A stretch of DNA of 64,000 nt, from assembly GCA_051861445.1 (NCBI GenBank), contig JBHYCS010000003.1, forward strand, positions 164,192 to 228,191. Direction: 5' to 3'. Made by a program: the position numbers and the translations under genes. The notes below the pieces were generated by a model. That model saw only the letters and a program-made list of their open reading frames with translations. It was not told where the DNA came from and made no database searches. This stretch comes from Parasediminibacterium sp051861445. Its GTDB lineage: Bacteria > Bacteroidota > Bacteroidia > Chitinophagales > Chitinophagaceae. Below are positions 17,407 to 25,270 of the stretch, in pieces (positions within the stretch are counted from its first letter, which is position 1; every line of letters starts with the position of its first letter).

Positions 17407-18744
17407 TTGTTCAAACTCAGAATTGCTACGCATATAATAAACGTGCAAAAGCAAACTCAATCTTTTTCAATAACTAATTTTACAAAAACAAAGCAACAGC
17501 TATTGCATTGGGCTAACCAATTCAGTAGCTGTTCTTTTTTAGATAGCCACCATTACAAACATGCTTACAACGAAATAGAATGTATTGTAGGTGTAGGTGC
17601 ATTGCAATTTTTTTCTCCAATCAACAACGACCAAAAAGCCGCCTTTCATCATTTTCTAGCCAATAGCAACGATTGGCTTTTTGGACATATCGCATACAAC
17701 TATACGCAACTATTATATCCTTCTATTCAAAATAATTATACCGATAACATTGGCTTTGCTCCCATCTTATTTTTTCAGCCAGCTATTGTAGTACAGTTAT
17801 ATCAAACTATATTGGTTATTGAAAGCTATACAGAAAATCCTGCTGAAATTTTTACAACTATTCAAGAAACAAGTATACAAACCCCAATCACAAGAAATAG
17901 CATACAACTTCAACCTAAAATAAGTAAAGAAAATTACTTACAAAGCATCGAACAATTGCAACAGCATATAGCAAGAGGCGATTGTTATGAGATTAATTTT
18001 TGTCAAGAGTTTTTCTCATCGTCAGCTGTTATCAATCCAGTTGATGTGTATGAACATTTAACAGAAATTTCGCCCAATCCATTTGCTTGCTTTTATAAAC
18101 AAGAACATCAATATTTACTGTGTGCTAGTCCAGAACGTTATTTAAAAAAAACAAATGAAACATTGGTTTCTCAACCCATTAAAGGAACCTTTAAACGCAA
18201 TTTAATTAACAAGCAAGAAGATGAGATTTTAAAGCAAGAATTGTATCAAAATCATAAAGAACGATCTGAAAATGTGATGGTAGTAGATTTGGTTAGAAAC
18301 GATTTGAGTAAAATTTGTAAAGAAGGTTCTGTAGAAGTAGAAGAATTGTTTGGCATTTACAGTTTTCCACAAGTGCATCAAATGATTTCTACCATAAAAG
18401 GAAAAGTATTACCAACTACCAATTTTATGGATATGATTGATGCTACTTTTCCAATGGGTAGCATGACGGGTGCTCCAAAAAAAAGAGTGATTGAATTAAT
18501 AAACGAATTCGAAAAAAGCAATAGAGGTTTATATTCTGGTGCAGTTGGATATATTGCACCCAATAGAGATTTTGATTTCAATGTTGTAATTAGAAGCTTG
18601 CTATACAACAGTACTACACAATATCTATCCTATCAAGTAGGGAGTGGAATTACGTTTAATAGTGTAGCTGTTCATGAATACGAAGAATGTTTACTAAAAG
18701 CATCTGCAATGGTTGAAGTTTTAAAAGCCACTATTCTAGAATAA
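17407..18744 (+). CDS. pabB: aminodeoxychorismate synthase component I-like chorismate-binding enzyme
   Basis: A 445-residue (TTG start) or 433-residue (GTG at 17443) enzyme. The C-terminal chorismate-binding domain contains YLQSIEQLQQHIARGDCYEI, SPERYL, HKERSENVMVVDLVRNDL, SMTGAPKKRV and QVGSGITFNS. The motif QPIKGTFKR has Lys where anthranilate synthases have Ala; this Lys is the catalytic residue of PabB, so folate p-aminobenzoate synthesis is preferred over tryptophan. No ATG occurs before the conserved region. The first codon available is TTG immediately after the TAG of the acidic gene, in the same frame. No glutaminase partner (pabA) or lyase (pabC) is adjacent. Confidence 0.85.
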   Translation: MFKLRIATHIINVQKQTQSFSITNFTKTKQQLLHWANQFSSCSFLDSHHYKHAYNEIECIVGVGALQFFSPINNDQKAAFHHFLANSNDWLFGHIAYNYTQLLYPSIQNNYTDNIGFAPILFFQPAIVVQLYQTILVIESYTENPAEIFTTIQETSIQTPITRNSIQLQPKISKENYLQSIEQLQQHIARGDCYEINFCQEFFSSSAVINPVDVYEHLTEISPNPFACFYKQEHQYLLCASPERYLKKTNETLVSQPIKGTFKRNLINKQEDEILKQELYQNHKERSENVMVVDLVRNDLSKICKEGSVEVEELFGIYSFPQVHQMISTIKGKVLPTTNFMDMIDATFPMGSMTGAPKKRVIELINEFEKSNRGLYSGAVGYIAPNRDFDFNVVIRSLLYNSTTQYLSYQVGSGITFNSVAVHEYEECLLKASAMVEVLKATILE

Positions 18745-18763
18745 AGAAAAAAATTGGTAACTT

Positions 18764-19378
18764 TTATTTACTTCTTTTATTAATCAATTCTTGAATCCAT
18801 AATGCTAAGCTTGTTGCTGCAATAGCAGCAAACATTCCTCCTGTAATATCTTTAGGAAAGTGTTGTGCTAAATAAATTCTAGAATAGGCAACCAATAAAG
18901 CATAAATAAGCCCAACAACTAAAAACCAACGATTAGCAACTACTAAACATCCAATTAAAAATACAGAAAAAGCAGCCGTTGTATGCCCTGATGGAAAGCT
19001 ATTTACTTTATGCAAATCTGTTCCTTTTGCTGTATGGTATAAAGATGCATCCACAAACGCTTTAGAAGGTCTTGCTTGTTCAGGTAAAGTTCTTTTAATA
19101 CCCTGAGCTATAATGGTAGAAATAACAAGCGTTAACAAACAGAGCGGCAATAATTTGCGTTTGTAAATGATAAACAAAACAATCGTTACCACCCAAGCAG
19201 CAGCTTCTCCTAATGCTGTAACGATGGTAAAGAAATAATCTAGCAATAATCCACCATTTCCATTCAGTAGTAAAAAGAGCTCTTGATTACCCAATAGAAA
19301 ACAAGCAACTGCAACAACAAATGCTAGTACACCTGTAATTGCAATTGCTTGATAATATAATGACTTATTTAGTTGCAT
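18764..19378 (-). CDS. PAP2-family phosphatase, membrane bound
   Basis: A 204-residue integral membrane protein with the three phosphatase motifs of the type-2 phosphatidic acid phosphatase superfamily: RTLPEQARP, SFPSGHTTAAF, and SRIYLAQHFPKD (Ser-Arg, His and Asp catalytic set). About six membrane helices surround them. The likely substrates are lipid phosphates or undecaprenyl diphosphate. The frame is open to 19420, which would overlap hom by 17 bases; the ATG at 19378 (MQLNKSLYYQ) directly precedes the first helix and I prefer it. It is the last gene after hom on the same strand and so may also come under the SAM riboswitch. Confidence 0.87.
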   Translation of the reverse strand: MQLNKSLYYQAIAITGVLAFVVAVACFLLGNQELFLLLNGNGGLLLDYFFTIVTALGEAAAWVVTIVLFIIYKRKLLPLCLLTLVISTIIAQGIKRTLPEQARPSKAFVDASLYHTAKGTDLHKVNSFPSGHTTAAFSVFLIGCLVVANRWFLVVGLIYALLVAYSRIYLAQHFPKDITGGMFAAIAATSLALWIQELINKRSK

Positions 19379-19403
19379 TAAATATGTTGTATGCAATGGA
19401 AAA

Positions 19404-20660
19404 CTAAACGATTCCTGCAAGTTCTAAACTTCTTTTTTTCAATTTAATAATATCCATGTTATCGATAATTGCATCTGGGCTTAATATTAATGAAGTACCA
19501 TTTTCTTTCCACCAAGTACCATTTATTAATTGTTGCACATGAATTACTCCAATCAAATATTTTCGTTCAGCTTCTGCATGCCATTCTTCAATCCATTCAA
19601 ATTGTTCTCTAGGAATATATTTCCAATCATCAAAACTAACGTACACTTTAAGGTAATATTCGTTGCTAATCACATTGGGTTGATGATGGTATAGTTTTTT
19701 GTATTCGTATCTATAGTTGTATCGTAATGCACTTAAATCGCTTAATACTGCTGATGCTGTAGGAAAACTGCCTGCACCTTTTCCATAGAAGAATTGTTTA
19801 TCAGCAAATCCACTTTCAATAACAGCACCATTGTATTCGTTTTTAACAAACGAAAGCGGATCGTCTTGCTTTACAAATTGCGGCAATACAAATGCAGCAA
19901 CTTTTCCATCAACTAGTTTTTTTGCTTGAGCTACTAGCTTTACTTCAAAGTTTTTTTCTTTTGCTACAATGGCATCACTTAACTGAATATTTTGAATTCC
20001 ATTGAATAAAATTTGAGAAGGGTGTTGCACAATACCATAAGCATGATTTAATAAAATAGCCCATTTGTTTACGGCATCAAAACCTTCTACATCTAACTTC
20101 GGATTACTTTCTGCAAAACCCAATTGCTGTGCTAATAATAATGCATCTGAAAAACTAAGTTTATCTTCAAACATTCTAGTTAAAATAAAATTAGTGCTTC
20201 CATTTACAATGGCTTTTATGGCATGTAACAAATCGTTATCGTAATATTCTTCTAAATTTCTAATTACAGGAATTGATGCACATGCTGAAGCTTCGTATAA
20301 AACAGAAAGCCCTGTTTCTTGCTGTAAACTTAATATTTCGGGCAAATGCTCTGCAATCATTTTCTTACTAGCACTTACTACATGTTTACCATTTTGTAAA
20401 GCTGTTTTTACAATTACAAAAGCAGCATCTGCATCGTCTATCACTTCTACAATAACATTAATTTCATCATTAAAAAGTAAATCGTTTTTTTCTGTTGTAA
20501 ATAATGCTGCCGGTGCCTCTCTTTTTTTATCTGCATTTTTTATACAAACCTTTACAATATTGGCTTTTAAAGAAGGGGTTTGTTGTAATACTTTATACAA
20601 ACCTTCTCCCACAACACCAAAACCAAACAAACCTATATTTAACTGTTTATGTGTATCCAT
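19404..20660 (-). CDS. hom: homoserine dehydrogenase
   Basis: A 418-residue monofunctional enzyme reducing aspartate semialdehyde to homoserine with NAD(P)H. The dinucleotide-binding start is IGLFGFGVVGEGLYKVL (about 9-25). The catalytic region contains YEASACASIPVIRNLEEYY and KAIVNGSTNFILTRM, plus KLDVEGFDAVNKWAILL. The C-terminal 80 residues look like an ACT-type regulatory part. It follows metX by 27 bases in a methionine operon, supplying the homoserine that MetX acetylates. Confidence 0.95.
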   Translation of the reverse strand: MDTHKQLNIGLFGFGVVGEGLYKVLQQTPSLKANIVKVCIKNADKKREAPAALFTTEKNDLLFNDEINVIVEVIDDADAAFVIVKTALQNGKHVVSASKKMIAEHLPEILSLQQETGLSVLYEASACASIPVIRNLEEYYDNDLLHAIKAIVNGSTNFILTRMFEDKLSFSDALLLAQQLGFAESNPKLDVEGFDAVNKWAILLNHAYGIVQHPSQILFNGIQNIQLSDAIVAKEKNFEVKLVAQAKKLVDGKVAAFVLPQFVKQDDPLSFVKNEYNGAVIESGFADKQFFYGKGAGSFPTASAVLSDLSALRYNYRYEYKKLYHHQPNVISNEYYLKVYVSFDDWKYIPREQFEWIEEWHAEAERKYLIGVIHVQQLINGTWWKENGTSLILSPDAIIDNMDIIKLKKRSLELAGIV

Positions 20661-20687
20661 GTGTAAATAATTTAAAAAATGTAATTT

Positions 20688-21719
20688 TTATGATTGAAGA
20701 AAATGTGTAATCGCTTCTTCAATTAAATCGAACTCAAGTAAAAACCCATCATGACCATACAATGAAGTAATGGCCTTATATGTTGCATTTCGAATATGAT
20801 TGGCTAAAAAAATTTGCTCTTCTACTGGGAAAAGCAAATCTGAACTAATACCAATTACCAATGTTTTAGCTGTAATTTTTTGTAAGGCTGCTTCTACAGA
20901 TTGTCTGTTTCTACCAACATTGTGGCTATCCATACCTTTTGATAATGCATAGTAACTAAATGCATGAAACCGTTTGGCTAATTTTTCGCCCTGATAACGT
21001 TGATACGTTTCTGCTTTAAAAATTTGTTCATCAACAGATAATTGAGCCGTTGCATCTGTAAAACCTTGTTGCGTTTGTTGGTAAGTATCATGGTTTCTAT
21101 ACGAAAGCAATGCAATACTTCGTGCCGCTTTCATTCCATTTAATCCAGCATTAGGTTGTTCTTCTTTCCAAGTAACATCATTTTCTATACACAGTCTTTG
21201 AGAAGCGTTAAATGCAATTCCCCAACTAGAATGTTTAGCATTGGTAGCAATAGGAATTATATGTTCGAATAGATGGGGTTCTTCAATAGACCACTCTAAT
21301 AGTTGTTGCCCTCCCATACTTCCACCTAAACCAATATGAATTTTTTCAATCCCCAATTCTTGTTTCAATAATTGGTAGGCTTTAATCATATCTCTTGTAG
21401 TAAACCAAGGAAATGTATGATAATATGGCTTTTCTGTGTTGGGATTTATGTCTAAAGCATTAATGCTACCATAGCAACTACCTGGCATATTTACACAAAC
21501 GATAAAATATTTTTCAGGTGTAAACAAACGTTGCTCACCTACTAAACCTGACCACCATTCTAATGGATTACTATTTGCTGTTAATGCATGAAATATCCAA
21601 ACCACATTTGATTTATCTACATTTAAAGTACCAAATGTGTGGTATGCCAAATGTATAGCTGGTAATGATTTACCACTTTCTAATGTAAAAGGTTGCTGGT
21701 ATGTAAAAACTGATGTCAT
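20688..21719 (-). CDS. metX: homoserine O-acetyltransferase
   Basis: A 343-residue alpha/beta-hydrolase-fold transferase that acylates homoserine using acetyl-CoA. It shows NMPGSCYGS, the nucleophile elbow GGSMGGQQLLEW (Ser about 136) and the C-terminal catalytic His in YGHDGFLLEFD. It has the family's normal length, and its neighbour is the acetylhomoserine-dependent metY, which supports acetyl over succinyl specificity. The gap to metY is 77 bases. Confidence 0.95.
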   Translation of the reverse strand: MTSVFTYQQPFTLESGKSLPAIHLAYHTFGTLNVDKSNVVWIFHALTANSNPLEWWSGLVGEQRLFTPEKYFIVCVNMPGSCYGSINALDINPNTEKPYYHTFPWFTTRDMIKAYQLLKQELGIEKIHIGLGGSMGGQQLLEWSIEEPHLFEHIIPIATNAKHSSWGIAFNASQRLCIENDVTWKEEQPNAGLNGMKAARSIALLSYRNHDTYQQTQQGFTDATAQLSVDEQIFKAETYQRYQGEKLAKRFHAFSYYALSKGMDSHNVGRNRQSVEAALQKITAKTLVIGISSDLLFPVEEQIFLANHIRNATYKAITSLYGHDGFLLEFDLIEEAITHFLQS

Positions 21720-21796
21720 TGTATTTATAAGACTTCGCTTTAAATAGCAGTAACGTTTTCTACTATTTAAAGCGAAATAATGTTTGTGTGAAATAT

Positions 21797-23104
21797 TTAA
21801 GCAAATACTTTATCGAAAGCTTGTTGAATATCGGCTTTAATATCTTCAATATGTTCTATACCAACACTAATACGTACTTGATTTGGCAACACACCGGCAG
21901 CAATTTGTTCTGCCTCATTTAATTGTTCATGTGTGGTAGATGCAGGATGAATAGCTAAAGTTTTTGCATCGCCAACATTGGCTAAATGACTAATTAGAGA
22001 AAGATGATTAATAAATTGAGCGGCATTTTCTTTTCCACCTTTAATACCTACTTGCAACACACCACCAAAACCATTTTGTAAATATTTTTTTGCTAATGCA
22101 TGATAAGGACTGCTTTCTAAACCTGGATATAAAACGTATTCAACAGCAGGATTGGCTTCTAACCATTTTGCCAAAGCCAAAGCATTATCTACATGGCGTT
22201 GAACTCTTAAACTTAACGTTTCTAAACCTTGCAATAACAAGAACGAATTAAACGGACTTTGTGATGCACCAAAATCTCTTAATCCCTCTACTCTTGCTCT
22301 AATTGCAAAAGCAATATTGGGCAAACTTAATGGATTATTCACACCAAAAATATCGGCAAAAACCAATCCATGATAACCCTCACTTGGCTGAGAAAACTGA
22401 GGGAACTTACCATTTCCCCAATTGTAATTTCCACCATCAATTACAACACCACCAATACTAGTTCCATGTCCACCAATCCATTTGGTAGCACTTTCTACCA
22501 CTACATTAGCCCCATGTTGTAAAGGTTTAAATAAATAACCACCTGCACCAAAAGTATTGTCTACAATTAAAGGTATATCATGCTTTTTTGCAAGTGCTGC
22601 AAATTGCTCAAAATCAGGAATATTCAATCTAGGATTACCTATAGTTTCTAAATAAATAGCCTTTGTATTTGTATCGATTAATGGTTCAAAACTGTTTATA
22701 TCATCACCATTTGCAAAACGGGCTTCTACACCTAATCGTTTAAATGCAACCTTAAATTGATTATACGTTCCACCATATAAAAATGAGGTAGTAATAAAAT
22801 TATCACCTGCTTGTAAAATATTGTTTAAAGCTGCAAATTGTGCTGCTTGTCCACTAGCTGTAGCTACTGCAGCTACACCACCTTCTAATACTGCAATACG
22901 TTGTTCAAACACATCGGTTGTTGGATTCATTAATCTGGTATAAATATTACCAAATGCTTTTAATCCAAACAAATTGGCTGCATGAACAGCATCGTTAAAC
23001 ACGTAAGAAGTGGTTTGATAAATAGGGACAGCTCTTGAATTGGTTGCTGAATCTGGTTGCTGACCTGCATGTAACTGCAACGTGTCGAAATGTAATGTAC
23101 TCAT
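21797..23104 (-). CDS. metY: O-acetylhomoserine sulfhydrylase (aminocarboxypropyltransferase)
   Basis: A 435-residue PLP enzyme of the Cys/Met-metabolism family that turns O-acetylhomoserine and sulfide into homocysteine. Marks: QTTSYVFNDAVHAANLFGLK and NIYTRLMNPTTDVFE near the N-terminus, the ASGQAAQ motif, the PLP lysine in ESATKWIGGHGTSIGG and the C-terminal RISVGIEHIEDI. The long form (about 430 residues) is characteristic of MetY rather than MetB/MetZ. It is the first gene after the SAM-I riboswitch. Confidence 0.96.
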   Translation of the reverse strand: MSTLHFDTLQLHAGQQPDSATNSRAVPIYQTTSYVFNDAVHAANLFGLKAFGNIYTRLMNPTTDVFEQRIAVLEGGVAAVATASGQAAQFAALNNILQAGDNFITTSFLYGGTYNQFKVAFKRLGVEARFANGDDINSFEPLIDTNTKAIYLETIGNPRLNIPDFEQFAALAKKHDIPLIVDNTFGAGGYLFKPLQHGANVVVESATKWIGGHGTSIGGVVIDGGNYNWGNGKFPQFSQPSEGYHGLVFADIFGVNNPLSLPNIAFAIRARVEGLRDFGASQSPFNSFLLLQGLETLSLRVQRHVDNALALAKWLEANPAVEYVLYPGLESSPYHALAKKYLQNGFGGVLQVGIKGGKENAAQFINHLSLISHLANVGDAKTLAIHPASTTHEQLNEAEQIAAGVLPNQVRISVGIEHIEDIKADIQQAFDKVFA

Positions 23105-23367
23105 ATGTAATTTTTTTGAAAAAATGGAATTAAAGAAAGACTAAAATATGCTGGCAATAAAAAATACTATGCCATACAACAACAGATACAACAGCAAAGA
23201 ATGCTTTGACATGTATAGGTGAATATTTGTGTTGTTGTAGTCATTTTTTAAGATGATGCAAACTTATGCAGCCTATTCTTTTCATCCAATTTTAAATGGT
23301 TATAAAATTTATTTTTCCTTTAAAAATTACTTAATCAGTAAATAGAAAGAGGTAAATTACTGCAAAT

Positions 23368-23404
23368 AAAAAAGCCCATCCGACAATAAATCAGATGGGC
23401 TTTA
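23368..23404 (-). terminator. riboswitch expression-platform terminator
   Basis: On the minus strand AAAGCCCATCTGA pairs with TCGGATGGGCTTT around a short AT loop and is followed by seven T residues. It lies between the SAM-I aptamer and metY, so it is the expected OFF-state terminator: with SAM bound the aptamer closes and this hairpin ends transcription. Confidence 0.9.
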
Positions 23405-23454
23405 GATATTTTAAAGGTTGGTACCAAAACCTTGTGAATCTTACGCTTAACTCT

Positions 23455-23568
23455 GACTTATCTCTTTCCGCTTACACGGAATGGAGTTGGCACCTTCAAA
23501 CAAATGAGTAATTTGTTTGGGTTGCCAAGGCTTCATCGGGCCAAATCCCTCTGCCTTTCTTGATAAGT
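23455..23568 (-). ncRNA. SAM-I (S-box) riboswitch aptamer
   Basis: Read on the minus strand, the element starts CTTATCAAGAAAGGCAGAGG and contains the S-box core GGCCCGATGAAGCC, CAACC, AAGGTGCCAACTCC, and the closing GATAAG that pairs with the starting CTTATC (P1). These are the conserved blocks of the SAM-I class. It stands about 350 bases upstream of metY and is followed by a terminator, so SAM should switch off metY-metX-hom. The P4 hairpin (TCCGTGTAAGCGGA) is also visible. Confidence 0.95.
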
Positions 23569-23584
23569 ATTTAAAGAACTGCTG

Positions 23585-23617
23585 CAAATGTATAAGTGAG
23601 TAATTCTATTTTCCAAA
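23585..23617 (-). promoter_or_regulatory. promoter of the riboswitch-met operon
   Basis: On the minus strand a TTTG (23614-23617) and TACATTTG (23585-23592) are separated by 21 bases, matching the -33/-7 consensus of Bacteroidota. Transcription would begin some 10 bases before the riboswitch P1 stem, as expected. Confidence 0.7.
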
Positions 23618-24001
23618 TAAAAGTTTGTTAAGGGTATTGCAGATAAAGGGTTTGGCCAATTTAATATAACTGAATTACACTATTTAATTTTAAAGGCATT
23701 AGTCCAACTTCAATACAATTAATGTAATGTATTTAAATTTAATATACACATATTTATTTATTTTTTAGAATATATTATGAGTAAACTTTCGAGTAAAACA
23801 AGACAACTTTTGCGGCAATAATCTAGAAACCTATAGCAGAAATTCTACGGAATTGCGGTCTAAAAGAGGCTTTAAGATATTTCAAATTGTTAATTCAAAC
23901 AACTTCTTAAAGTCTATAAATAATCTTCAATTCCCGAACTCAGACAAATAATTCAGCTTCTTCATTATTGTTAATATTCTATTTGACTATAGAATAAATT
24001 C
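23618..24001. other. AT-rich spacer without a recognisable gene
   Basis: This stretch, between the met-operon promoter and the following terminator, has no open frame over about 25 codons with a start. A short ATG frame at 23777 (MSKLSSKTRQLLRQ, then stop) is present but unsupported. The reverse strand has interrupted open segments around 23770-23930 that look like a decayed coding remnant. I cannot identify the source. Confidence 0.5.
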
Positions 24002-24027
24002 TACTGCGTAAAAACGCAGTTTTTTTA
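24002..24027 (+). terminator. short intrinsic terminator
   Basis: CTGCGT-AAAA-ACGCAG followed by TTTTTTT gives a 6-bp GC-rich stem and a U run in plus orientation. No gene precedes it on this strand within 8 kb, so it may mark the end of a lost gene or small transcript, or insulate the island that begins at 24091. Confidence 0.65.
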
Positions 24028-24041
24028 TATTTGTTTTATAC

Positions 24042-24049
24042 TATTTTTG
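24042..24049 (+). promoter_or_regulatory. -7 box upstream of the 24.1-kb island
   Basis: TATTTTTG fits TAnnTTTG, 42 bases before the ATG at 24091. No good -33 box is seen. Confidence 0.4.
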
Positions 24050-24090
24050 AATTAAATTAGAAAAATCGAACACAACTTAAATCTAAAAAA

Positions 24091-24471
24091 ATGAAAAAAT
24101 TATTTATTTTACCATTAATTATGCTTTCATTTCTTTCGCTATCAGCTATAGCTAAAGATACAAAATTTAATTCAAATACAAAGAAGGGAGCAGCTTTGCA
24201 GGATTTAAAATATTCACTTGATCTGGGTAATTTAGACAAATTATCAGATAAAGAAGTTGAAAATAGAATTGAAAGCTTTTTAAATTCTATTCCCGAAAAA
24301 GACGATTTGACTTGTTCTCTTAAAGTAACAGGATCAATCAGCGTTGGAGTAGTAGAATTTGAAATTGAGGTAACTATTTCAGGACCTTGTAGCGAGGTTA
24401 AGGCAAAGGGAAAAGAACTTGCGAATCAAATTATAAAGGAAGTAAAAGACTATATAAAAAGTCATTTTTAA
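24091..24471 (+). CDS. small exported protein of unknown function
   Basis: A 126-residue protein with a signal peptide (MKKLFILPLIMLSFLSLSAIA). The mature part is about 105 residues, with two Cys (in TCSLKVTG and GPCSEV) that could form a disulfide. Between them is a beta-strand-like segment (TGSISVGVVEFEIEVTISG), and a Lys/Glu-rich helix ends the protein. I do not recognise the family. It is 64 bases upstream of a GLPGLI-family gene on the same strand and probably belongs to the same module. Confidence 0.7.
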   Translation: MKKLFILPLIMLSFLSLSAIAKDTKFNSNTKKGAALQDLKYSLDLGNLDKLSDKEVENRIESFLNSIPEKDDLTCSLKVTGSISVGVVEFEIEVTISGPCSEVKAKGKELANQIIKEVKDYIKSHF

Positions 24472-24535
24472 ATTATTAATTCAAAAAAATAAACTTTAAT
24501 TAACCAAATCTTTAATTCGTCCGATTTTTCTTATT

Positions 24536-25270
24536 ATGAAAAAAAATTATTTAATCCTCTTAATCTTCATAACACTTAGAGTTCAAAGCCAAACAATTGA
24601 AGTTGTTTATAAACAGGAACAATCCTACAAAGGCAAGAAAGCGAAAATAGACACAGCAGACCTAGTTTTATGCGACAATGAATCATTGTATTCTATTAGA
24701 AAAAAAAGTATTAATAATAGCAGTGTATCCGAGAACAATTTTTCGATTGATTTATCAAATGAGATTGATTTTTTATCGTTGTTATATACAGAAACAATGG
24801 AAAGATGGACAAAAGATTATGTTTTTACAAAACCTTATATTGTATATGAGAATGAAAAAATTAATTGGGTAATAACTTCTGAAAAGAAAAAAATAGGACC
24901 TTTTCTTGCTACAAAGGCTAGCTCCGAGTTTAAAGGTAGGAAATATGTTGCTTGGTTCTCCGATGAGATTCCCATCCAATCAGGTCCTTGGAAACTTGCA
25001 GGTCTTCCAGGTTTAATACTTGAGGCCAATGACGATTTGAATGAAATTAACTTTCAATTTTTAAGTGTTAAATCAATTAACCAAAAATCTTCTCTTGGAA
25101 TCCCAGATAAAAATACACTCCCAAACATTTCTTGGAGCGACTTCAAATTACTTTATACACAAAGACTGAATTCATTAAAAAAGATGTTGTATGCGAAATC
25201 AGGGGGGGCTGAGAATGAAACAAATGTTAGTATAAAACCAAATGTTATAGAAAAATCTTTATTCCAGTGA
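24536..25270 (+). CDS. GLPGLI family protein
   Basis: A 244-residue exported protein. After the signal peptide (MKKNYLILLIFITLRVQSQ) the sequence is beta-rich and carries the family hallmark: W-S-E-x-I-P-x-x-x-G-P-W-x-x-x-G-L-P-G-L-I (here AWFSDEIPIQSGPWKLAGLP then GLILEA, about residues 150-170). The family is found almost only in Bacteroidota and is of unknown function. Its genes recur beside outer-membrane beta-barrel proteins, as here, where the GTG start of the next gene overlaps this stop (GTGA). The 3' part is shorter in conserved blocks, but no break is seen. Confidence 0.88.
   Translation: MKKNYLILLIFITLRVQSQTIEVVYKQEQSYKGKKAKIDTADLVLCDNESLYSIRKKSINNSSVSENNFSIDLSNEIDFLSLLYTETMERWTKDYVFTKPYIVYENEKINWVITSEKKKIGPFLATKASSEFKGRKYVAWFSDEIPIQSGPWKLAGLPGLILEANDDLNEINFQFLSVKSINQKSSLGIPDKNTLPNISWSDFKLLYTQRLNSLKKMLYAKSGGAENETNVSIKPNVIEKSLFQ

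Noticed and set aside
17407..18744. Calling this gene trpE (anthranilate synthase)
   Set aside because: The PIKGT motif has the PabB lysine, and no trp genes are nearby. Some doubt remains without an alignment.
23777..23821. Short ATG frame MSKLSSKTRQLLRQ
   Set aside because: Only 14 codons before a stop, with no homology I recognise. It was kept only as part of a spacer note.
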